This document shows positions 16,688 to 23,085 of a DNA stretch of 53,030 bases, one piece after another. This DNA comes from an uncultured Bacteroidales bacterium (GTDB lineage Bacteria > Bacteroidota > Bacteroidia > Bacteroidales > UBA932): positions 1 through 53,030 of the forward strand of contig CAMVGM010000011.1 in NCBI GenBank assembly GCA_947167015.1, written 5' to 3'. A program made the position numbers and the translations under genes. The notes below the pieces were generated by a model. The model had not been told where the DNA came from, ran no database searches, and saw only the letters and a list, made by a program, of their open reading frames with translations. Numbering within the stretch: the first letter of the stretch is position 1; each line of letters opens with the position of its first letter.

Positions 16688-17713
16688 TCAGTGCGTGGCA
16701 CCGCGGCGCATCCGGTTCACGGCCTCGAATTGCCCGGGACGGACGGTGTCGAGCCAGTTCTCGTTCGTACGGGGCTTCCCTGAACGCTCGACCGCGTGAA
16801 CCTTGATGTCCTGACCGCCGATAACTATCCGGTCCAGGAACGAATCGATCTCGTTCCAGAACCATTTCAGCGGGAGAAGAGCCATCACGTGATCGCCGCC
16901 GGAATACTCGTAGAGCATATACGGGACGTCCATATTGAAGAGTTGCTGGCTGATGTACTTGGGACCGAAACCATGGCGGTTAGGGCCATTCTCCTGGTCA
17001 AAAGTCACGGTCGGGTCCGCGGAACCGTGGAAGAAGCACATCGGGCAGGGCTTGCTGTCCCACCTGAGCGCCGTGTCGCCATCGCCTGTCAGATAGACGG
17101 CGCCCGCCATCGGAATCACGCCGGCATAATTGAATCCCGCGGGAAGGTTGTCCTTCGCGATCTTGTGGCCCGTGCAGATGTAGTATTCGGCGTTCATGCT
17201 GTTGATGGCACCCGCGCTGCTGCCGCTAATGACGATCTTGGACGGATCGATGTCGTATTCGTCCGCGTGTCTGATGAGCCAGGCGGTAGCCGCATAAAGG
17301 TCCTCGACGCCGATGTCGATCGAGTATTGGAATGCATTGTACCCCTCCGGGGGAGTAATGAGCGGTTTCCCGTCCCTGCCGCGAGCGGAGCCGAGCCGAT
17401 AATCGATGGCAACGCATACCCAGCCTTTTTCGCAGAGGTGGTCATAGAGGGGGTTGCAGAGGGCATCCACCCTCGAACCCATCGCCCAGGCGCCGCCAAA
17501 AGAATAGATGAATACCGGACGCTTGCCTTCCGTCTTCTGGTCCTTGAAGCGGTAGATATCCATCAGGACGGGCTTGGAGTCGCGGACTACGAACTCCACG
17601 GTAGACCTGTCGGCTTTCGATACGATCTGTGGCGGCTGCCACTGCGGCTGCGCACCGGCCCTGACGGCAAATGCCGTTATGAGCGTTACTCCGAGAATCA
17701 ACAGTTTCTTCAT
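16688..17713 (-). CDS. Secreted alpha/beta-hydrolase (carbohydrate esterase/lipase-like)
   Basis: 341-residue exported hydrolase (signal peptide LILGVTLITAFAVRAGAQ). Catalytic elements: IYSFGGAWAMGS (oxyanion region, Phe-Gly-Gly in place of the HGG of hormone-sensitive lipases), ISGSSAGA with nucleophile Ser166, FFHGSADPTV with the acid, and GGDHVMAL with the His. Among neighbours that are hemicellulases it is most likely an acetyl- or feruloyl-type esterase, but the substrate cannot be read from sequence. The gene starts 3 bp after the GH13 stop codon and forms a two-gene unit with it. Base composition is slightly less GC-rich than the neighbours. Confidence 0.82.
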   Translation of the reverse strand: MKKLLILGVTLITAFAVRAGAQPQWQPPQIVSKADRSTVEFVVRDSKPVLMDIYRFKDQKTEGKRPVFIYSFGGAWAMGSRVDALCNPLYDHLCEKGWVCVAIDYRLGSARGRDGKPLITPPEGYNAFQYSIDIGVEDLYAATAWLIRHADEYDIDPSKIVISGSSAGAINSMNAEYYICTGHKIAKDNLPAGFNYAGVIPMAGAVYLTGDGDTALRWDSKPCPMCFFHGSADPTVTFDQENGPNRHGFGPKYISQQLFNMDVPYMLYEYSGGDHVMALLPLKWFWNEIDSFLDRIVIGGQDIKVHAVERSGKPRTNENWLDTVRPGQFEAVNRMRRGATH

Positions 17714-17716
17714 ATA

Positions 17717-19387
17717 TCAATACTTGAAAATCGCCGCAGAAATCGGGGAGAGCGTGACCGTATCGCCCTTCCGGGTCTGCTTGTATGTACATTTCCTATA
17801 GCTGCCGCCGATGATTTCCGGCTTCATTTCCTCCTTCGGCAACGTGACGCTGACCTGCTTGCCGGACGGATTGAGCACCACCCGGCAGCGCTCGTTTCCG
17901 AGTTTGCGCTCATACACCATCGGGTAGGGCTGGTCCAGGCTGCTGACCAGTTTCCAGGAAGCGTCGGCGCCCAGCGCCTTCACCTCTTTGCGGAGTTCCA
18001 GCAGGGTGCGGACGTAGTGCAGCAGCGAATTCGGATCAGCTTCCGCCTTCTCCACCGTCATCCGCTCCGGATCCGGATCCTGCGGGATGTAAATCTTTTC
18101 GATGGGGGCCGTGGAGAAGCCGGCGTTGGCCGTGCCGTCCCAGAGCATCGGGATGCGGCAGCCCGCCCGGAAACCGGAGCCTTCCGTCGGAGGGGCGGCC
18201 GGGTTCTGCTTGAGCCCGATCTCGTCGCCATAATAGATGAAGGGCACGCCGGGCATCGTCAGGAAGAAAGTCATCGCCACCTTGAGTTCCTCCGGCGTCG
18301 TACGCCCCTCGGTGCACACGCGGTTGAAGTCGTGGTTGCCCGTAGGCATGCACACGTATCCGCTGCCCTGCACGGCGTCGTACTGATAGGTATAGAGACC
18401 GTACCAGGTCTTCAACTCGCCCGCGCCCGCCTTGTCGAAGTAAGGCGTGGAAATGGTGGCGTTGGGGCCGAAGCCGCGGCGACCGTAGAAGAACAGCGTC
18501 GAGTAATTGTACTGCCCGTCGTGGCAGAAAAAGTCAAGGTCGAAACCCGCCTGCGCGACGGACTGGGCCGGGTTGAACCACTCGGCGATCAGCACGCCCT
18601 CGGGGTACTCCGCGTCAAACCAGGGCATCAGGTCGTCCTTCCACAGCTTGATGGTGGCCGCCTTGTCGGGGTCGTTCTTCACCAGGCTCGCCGCCATGTC
18701 CACGCGGAAGCCGTCCACGCCCTTGTCCATCCAGAAGGAGATGATGTTCTTGAGTTCGCGCCGCATCGCCATCGGACCGGGAGCGTCCACCGCCTGCTCC
18801 CAGGGGTGCGCCGGGTCGGGATGGGCGAAACCGAAGTTCAAGGCCGGCTGGGTGTCGAAGAAGTTCTTGACGTAGAAAGGGCCGCGCGGGGCGTCCGTCG
18901 CGACGAACTTGCCCAGTAGCGGATCCCCTTCCGGCTTGAAACCCGGCCAGATGTAGTAGTCGGAATAACGCAGGTCCGGGGCCTCCTTCGACTGGAGGAA
19001 CCACTCGTTCCGGTCGGAGGAATGGCCCGCCACCAGGTCCATCACGACCTTGATGCCCCGGGCGTGGGCCTCCCGGACCAGTTCCACGAGATCGGAATTG
19101 GTGCCGAAGCGCCCGTCCACCCGGTAGAAGTCGATGATGTCGTATCCGCCGTCCGTCCACCCGGACACATAAACCGGATTGAGCCAGATGGCCGACACGC
19201 CGATGGACTTGATGTAGTCCAGGCGCGAGATGATGCCCGGAATGTCGCCGATGCCGTTGCCGTCACTGTCCTGGTAGGACGAGGGATAGATCTGATAGAA
19301 GACTGCATCTTTCAGCCAGGAGGGACGTGCCGTGACGGCGCAGCAGGCCAGGCACGACAGAAGGAAAAGGCAGAGGAATCTCTTCAT
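17717..19387 (-). CDS. GH13 alpha-amylase/alpha-glucosidase family enzyme
   Basis: Exported 556-residue (beta/alpha)8 enzyme acting on alpha-glucosidic bonds, with a signal peptide (CLACCAVTARP; a cysteine is present but no convincing lipobox). Conserved regions: VMDLVAGHSS (region I, Gly replacing the usual Asn before His), GFRVDMA with nucleophile Asp230, LIAEWF with acid/base Glu269, and GNHDFNR with Asp353. A C-terminal beta domain starts near residue 470. The opening KDAVFYQIYPSSYQDSDGNG is typical of oligosaccharide-acting GH13 enzymes, so an alpha-glucosidase or short-amylase role is likelier than starch endo-attack. Co-transcribed with the alpha/beta-hydrolase. Confidence 0.9.
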   Translation of the reverse strand: MKRFLCLFLLSCLACCAVTARPSWLKDAVFYQIYPSSYQDSDGNGIGDIPGIISRLDYIKSIGVSAIWLNPVYVSGWTDGGYDIIDFYRVDGRFGTNSDLVELVREAHARGIKVVMDLVAGHSSDRNEWFLQSKEAPDLRYSDYYIWPGFKPEGDPLLGKFVATDAPRGPFYVKNFFDTQPALNFGFAHPDPAHPWEQAVDAPGPMAMRRELKNIISFWMDKGVDGFRVDMAASLVKNDPDKAATIKLWKDDLMPWFDAEYPEGVLIAEWFNPAQSVAQAGFDLDFFCHDGQYNYSTLFFYGRRGFGPNATISTPYFDKAGAGELKTWYGLYTYQYDAVQGSGYVCMPTGNHDFNRVCTEGRTTPEELKVAMTFFLTMPGVPFIYYGDEIGLKQNPAAPPTEGSGFRAGCRIPMLWDGTANAGFSTAPIEKIYIPQDPDPERMTVEKAEADPNSLLHYVRTLLELRKEVKALGADASWKLVSSLDQPYPMVYERKLGNERCRVVLNPSGKQVSVTLPKEEMKPEIIGGSYRKCTYKQTRKGDTVTLSPISAAIFKY

Positions 19388-19411
19388 GGGTTATTTCGTT
19401 TCACGCTTTCG

Positions 19412-19419
19412 CAAATATA
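19412..19419 (-). promoter_or_regulatory. -7 element TATATTTG of the GH13/esterase unit
   Basis: Minus-strand TATATTTG lies 24 bp before the GH13 ATG in an AT-rich divergent spacer. A clear -33 TTTG is not seen. On the plus strand TATATTCG (19450-19457) is a one-mismatch candidate for the oppositely oriented DUF4252/sigma cassette. Confidence 0.5.
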
Positions 19420-19506
19420 ATCATTCCCGGCCGATTAACATTTTTTTGTTATATTCGTCTTGTTGTCGGAATGCGCTCCGGCGCCGCTTCCGCTACAAGT
19501 TGTGAT

Positions 19507-20013
19507 ATGATGAAAAAGTTATTTTTGCTGATTGCCTTCCTGCTGCCCCTGGCAGCCTCCGCCGCCCGGCCGTCCCGGACGGTCTCCAAGACGGAAATCG
19601 CCGCCATCGTTTCCGAATTCCGCCGTTACGACGGCGTGGAAGTCGTGAAGTTGAACCGCCTGGCGACGGGCGCTGTCAAGGGCGTGGTCCGGCTGGCCGC
19701 CAAATCCGATCCGGACGCCCGCGAGGCGCTCCGGATGATGAAGGGGCTGAAAAAACTGACCGTCCTGAACTATGACGACGCCGCGCCCGAGGTGAAGGCG
19801 CGCCTCAACGCCCGCCTCGCGAAGGCCCTGGACGGAAGCGAACTGCTGATGGAAGCCAAGGACGGCGGATCCGCCCTGCAGATCTTCGGCATCGTGGACG
19901 ATGCGAACGGCCTGGTCCGCGACTTCGTGCTCCACGCCCCGAAGGACTGCGCGCTGATCTGCGCGTTCGGCTCGATGTCCCTGGATTCCCTGAGCAAACT
20001 GATGGCAGAATGA
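19507..20013 (+). CDS. DUF4252 protein 1 (first gene of sigma-factor cassette)
   Basis: 168-residue exported protein (signal peptide FLLIAFLLPLAASAA; no lipobox). The mature part has the DUF4252 pattern: a short helix, a VEVVKLNRLATG strand, central DGSELLMEAKDGGSALQIFG and a final FGSMSLDSLSKLM helix. Two ATGs (19507, 19510) give equivalent signals. No function is known to me for DUF4252. The stop overlaps the sigma gene start as ATGA, and a second DUF4252 protein closes the same cassette, so these proteins are probably the envelope output or sensors of the sigma system. That role is inference. Confidence 0.85.
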   Translation: MMKKLFLLIAFLLPLAASAARPSRTVSKTEIAAIVSEFRRYDGVEVVKLNRLATGAVKGVVRLAAKSDPDAREALRMMKGLKKLTVLNYDDAAPEVKARLNARLAKALDGSELLMEAKDGGSALQIFGIVDDANGLVRDFVLHAPKDCALICAFGSMSLDSLSKLMAE

Positions 20014-20489
20014 CCCCCGCGCTTTTCCAGACGGAGTACCTCTCGCAGGCCGGGACCTTCTACCGCGTGGCCTTCTACATCCTGGAGGACGCGGCGGAAG
20101 CCGAAGACGCCGTGCAGGAACTGTTCCTACGGCTCTGGAACGGCCGGGACGCCCTGGACGGCATCCGCAATCCCGCGGGCTACGGCATCCGGGTGCTGCG
20201 CAACCTCTGCCTGGACCGCATCCGGCGCAGCCGGAAGACGGTAAGCCCGCCCGAGTTGCCCGAACCGGCCCTGCCCGGCCGCCAGGACGAGGCGGTGGAC
20301 GAAAAGGAACGGCTCGCCAAGGTCCTGGACGCCATCAAGTCCCTGCCCGACCGGCAGCGGGAAGTCCTGACGCTCCGCACGCTCGACGGCCTCTCCTACG
20401 AAGAGATATCCGAACGGACCGGCATCAATTACCTCACCCTGCGCGTGCTGCTCTCGCAAGCCCGCCGCAAATTAAGAAATATCGTATGA
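20010..20489 (+). CDS. ECF-type RNA polymerase sigma-70 factor
   Basis: 159 residues with the two-domain ECF layout: sigma2 in residues about 10-75 (AEAEDAVQELFLRLW, GYGIRVLRNLCLDRIRR) and sigma4 in about 103-156 (SLPDRQREVLTLRTLDGLSY, EEISERTGINYLTLRVLLSQ). It directs RNA polymerase to a dedicated promoter set. Coupled by ATGA overlaps to a DUF4252 gene upstream and a one-helix membrane protein downstream that is the obvious anti-sigma candidate. No FecR/SusCD genes are linked, so it is not a standard glycan-sensing ECF/FecR system. Confidence 0.93.
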   Translation: MTPALFQTEYLSQAGTFYRVAFYILEDAAEAEDAVQELFLRLWNGRDALDGIRNPAGYGIRVLRNLCLDRIRRSRKTVSPPELPEPALPGRQDEAVDEKERLAKVLDAIKSLPDRQREVLTLRTLDGLSYEEISERTGINYLTLRVLLSQARRKLRNIV

Positions 20490-20875
20490 AAACCCTGGAA
20501 GAAATTGAAAACCTCAGCCTCGAAGAACTCGAGCGGAATGCCCTGGAGGCGCCCGTAACCGTCCCGGACGGCCTGGAGCGGCGCCTGCGGCAGGCCCTTG
20601 CCGCCCGCGAGATCGCGGAAGCCGCCCGGCCGCGCCCGGTCCGCCGGCTCGTCCCGCTCGCCGCCGTGGCGGCAGCAGCCGCCGCGGCCGTCGTCCTGCT
20701 CCCGCAGCGCGGTCCGAAAGACAGTTTCGACGACCCGCTGCTTGCCTATGCCGAAGTGGAAAAGGCCTTCCAGACCATTTCGGACAAGATGTCCGCCGGC
20801 GTGGACCTCGCCCGCGAGGCCGGTTCCGCCGCAGAACTTCCCAAATCCATCCTCAACAAGACCCAATCGAAATGA
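20486..20875 (+). CDS. Putative one-helix anti-sigma factor
   Basis: 129 residues: an acidic, helical cytoplasmic part (about 1-52), one transmembrane helix of Ala/Val (LVPLAAVAAAAAAAVVLLP, 55-73) and a short periplasmic tail of about 55 residues (YAEVEKAFQTISDKMSAGVD). The N-in topology, size and position straight after an ECF sigma gene with ATGA overlap are those of membrane anti-sigma factors. No zinc-binding HxxxCxxC motif and no FecR domain are present. Family assignment is not possible by eye; the role is inference from context. Confidence 0.7.
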   Translation: MKTLEEIENLSLEELERNALEAPVTVPDGLERRLRQALAAREIAEAARPRPVRRLVPLAAVAAAAAAAVVLLPQRGPKDSFDDPLLAYAEVEKAFQTISDKMSAGVDLAREAGSAAELPKSILNKTQSK

Positions 20876-21357
20876 AACGCTTTATTTTCCTGTTCGCAGC
20901 CCTGCTGCTCACCCTCTCCGCCGCCGCCCAGAACGGCAAGAGCATCTACCAGAAATACTCCGACGAGGAGAACGTCTCCGCCGTCTATATCTCCCCCGCC
21001 ATGTTCCGCCTCATCGGCAAGATCCCCGATGTCAATACCGGCGACGGCGAGGTCAACCTCTCCCCCATCATCCGTTCGCTGTCCGGGATGTACCTCATCA
21101 ACAGCGAGAACGAGAAGATCAACGGCAACCTGCGCGCCGAGGCCGAGCGCTTCATCAAGTCCGGCAAATACGAGATGCTGATGGAAGCCAAGGATTCCGG
21201 CCAGACCGTCCGGATGTACACCGTCGGCAACGAAAAGACCGTGGAAGGCTTCGTGATGCTGGCCGCCGAGGCCGCCTCGGTGACCTTCATCTGCCTGGAC
21301 GGCCAGATGCCCCGCGACGAATTCGAAACGCTGATGGCCAAGCAGATGGCGGATTAA
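20872..21357 (+). CDS. DUF4252 protein 2 (last gene of sigma-factor cassette)
   Basis: 161-residue exported protein (signal peptide FLFAALLLTLSAAAQ). Shares with the first DUF4252 product the motif YEMLMEAKDSG followed by VRMYTVG and a closing FETLMAKQMAD helix, but has a longer N-terminal region (SDEENVSAVYISPAMFRLIG). Starts inside the stop codon of the anti-sigma gene (ATGA), so all four genes are translationally chained. Likely acts in the periplasm together with the first DUF4252 protein. Function unknown. Confidence 0.87.
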   Translation: MKRFIFLFAALLLTLSAAAQNGKSIYQKYSDEENVSAVYISPAMFRLIGKIPDVNTGDGEVNLSPIIRSLSGMYLINSENEKINGNLRAEAERFIKSGKYEMLMEAKDSGQTVRMYTVGNEKTVEGFVMLAAEAASVTFICLDGQMPRDEFETLMAKQMAD

Positions 21358-21377
21358 AGGCCGCCCGGCCGATTTCT

Positions 21378-21419
21378 TTATGTGGCTTTTTTTGCTAAAT
21401 TTGCAGAAAAGCCACATAA
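21378..21419 (+). promoter_or_regulatory. 13-bp perfect inverted repeat enclosing the GH29 promoter
   Basis: TTATGTGGCTTTT (21378-21390) and its exact complement AAAAGCCACATAA (21407-21419) enclose a 16-nt spacer that contains TAAATTTG (21396-21403), a Bacteroidetes -7 element, ending 19 bp before the fucosidase ATG. The spacer itself is near-palindromic (GCTAAATTTGC). It could be an operator bound by a dimeric regulator, or in RNA a hairpin ending the upstream cassette; the absence of a T tract after the right arm argues against a simple terminator. Confidence 0.65.
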
Positions 21420-21422
21420 TTT

Positions 21423-23072
21423 ATGAAGAGAATCCTGTCCTCCTTCCTGCTGGCGGCGCTCTGCGCCCTTTCCTTCGCCCAGAACCGCACCGGGGAGATG
21501 CACCCCGGCTTCAAGGTCATCGCCGACACCTCCCGCGAACCCGTCGCGCCCGGGGCCTTCGAGCCCACGGTCGAGAGCCTGTCCGCCTGGGAGTGCCCGG
21601 AGTGGTTCCGCGACGCCAAATTCGGCATCTGGGCCCACTGGGGGCCGCAGTGCGAGCCCGAAGACGGCGACTGGTACGCCCGCAACATGTACTTCGAGGG
21701 CAACCGCCAGTACCAGTACAACATCGACGCGAAGGACCATCCCTCCCGCTTCGGCTTCAAGGACTGGATCCACGAGTGGAAGGCGGAGAACTGGGACCCG
21801 GACGCCCTGGTGAAACTCTACAAGGAAGCCGGGGCCCGCTATTTCTTCACCCTGGCGAACCACCACGACAACTTCGACCTATTCGACAGCCGCTACCAGA
21901 GCTGGAACTCCGTGGCCCTGGGGCCGGAGAAAGACATCGTGGGCGGTTGGGCGGCCGCCTGCCGGAAATACGGCCTGCGCCTGGGCGTGAGCGTGCACGC
22001 GGCGCACGCCTGGTGCTGGTACGAACCTTCCCGGGGCGCCGACACCAAGGGCCCCCTTGCGGGCGTCCCCTACGACGGGGTGCTCACGAAAGAGGACGGC
22101 AAAGGCACTTGGTGGGAGGGCCTGGACCCGCAGGAGCTCTACGAGCAGCGGCACCCGCTCAGCCCGAACAACCGCGCCTGGGAATGGCAGGAAGACCAGG
22201 TCACCACACCCGACCAAGCCTTCTGCGACAAGATCTACAACCGCACGGTCCAACTCATCAACGACTATGACCCCGACGTCGTCTATTTCGACGACACCTA
22301 CCTCCCGCTCTGGCCCGTCAGCGACGCCGGCCTGAAGATCCTCGCGCACGGGTACAACCGCAGCGCCGCGAAGAACGGTGGGAAGAGCCAGATCGTCTTC
22401 ACCGGCAAGGTCCTGACCGACTGGCAGAAAAAGACACTGCTCTGGGATGTGGAGCGCGGAGCCCCCGACGCCATCCAGGAACTCCCCTGGCAGACCTGCA
22501 CCTGCATCGGCAGCTGGCATTACGACAAGCACGTCTATTACGAGGACCGCTACAAGACCCCCGGTCAGGTCATCGCGATGCTGGTGGACGTGGTCTCCAA
22601 GAACGGCAACCTCCTGCTGAGCGTCCCGCTGCGCGGCGACGGCACCCCGGACCCTACCGAACTGGGCATCGTGAAGCGGATCGGCCGCTGGATGCAGGTC
22701 AACGGCGAGAGCATTTATGACACCCGTCCCTGGGTCATCTACGGCGAAGGCCCGACCGCCGAGGCTGCCAATCCCATCAACGCCCAGGGCTTCAACGAGG
22801 GCCGGCAGCAGTATTCCGCCGCCGACGTCCGCTTCAACAAGAAGGGCGACAAAGTTCTCTACGTCACCCTGTTAGGCGTCCCGGAGGAGGACGTGGCCGT
22901 CAAGGCCCTCGGCAGCAAGACCGCGCAGAATTCCCGGAAGATCAAGAGCGTCTCCCTGCTGGGCAGCGAAGAGAAAGTCGCCTGGACCCAGGACAAGGAC
23001 CGCCTGACCATCGCCAGGCCCGCCGAGGTCCCGTGCCCGGAAGCGGTGGTTTACAAGGTCGTGTTCAGATAA
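21423..23072 (+). CDS. GH29 alpha-L-fucosidase
   Basis: Secreted 549-residue enzyme (signal peptide FLLAALCALSFAQ) that releases alpha-linked L-fucose. The barrel shows the family landmarks WFRDAKFGIWAHWGPQ (about 60-76), YFFTLANHHDNFDLFDS, RLGVSVHAAHAW and DVVYFDDTYLPLW with probable nucleophile Asp290; SKNGNLLLSVPLRGDG marks the end of the catalytic domain near residue 405. The rest (about 450-549) is a beta-sandwich. The acid/base Glu is not assigned, as it varies between subfamilies. It stands alone on the plus strand behind a palindromic promoter and converges with the GH54 gene with only 13 bp between them. Confidence 0.9.
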   Translation: MKRILSSFLLAALCALSFAQNRTGEMHPGFKVIADTSREPVAPGAFEPTVESLSAWECPEWFRDAKFGIWAHWGPQCEPEDGDWYARNMYFEGNRQYQYNIDAKDHPSRFGFKDWIHEWKAENWDPDALVKLYKEAGARYFFTLANHHDNFDLFDSRYQSWNSVALGPEKDIVGGWAAACRKYGLRLGVSVHAAHAWCWYEPSRGADTKGPLAGVPYDGVLTKEDGKGTWWEGLDPQELYEQRHPLSPNNRAWEWQEDQVTTPDQAFCDKIYNRTVQLINDYDPDVVYFDDTYLPLWPVSDAGLKILAHGYNRSAAKNGGKSQIVFTGKVLTDWQKKTLLWDVERGAPDAIQELPWQTCTCIGSWHYDKHVYYEDRYKTPGQVIAMLVDVVSKNGNLLLSVPLRGDGTPDPTELGIVKRIGRWMQVNGESIYDTRPWVIYGEGPTAEAANPINAQGFNEGRQQYSAADVRFNKKGDKVLYVTLLGVPEEDVAVKALGSKTAQNSRKIKSVSLLGSEEKVAWTQDKDRLTIARPAEVPCPEAVVYKVVFR

Positions 23073-23085
23073 TCGCGGACGGAAA

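Noticed and set aside
20486..20875. FecR-type anti-sigma factor
   Set aside because: The protein has only about 55 periplasmic residues and none of the FecR domain patterns; it is described instead as a putative one-helix anti-sigma factor.
21361..21376. GC-rich GGCCGCCCGGCC as terminator of the DUF4252 cassette
   Set aside because: Only a 4-bp stem and an interrupted T run; too weak to call.
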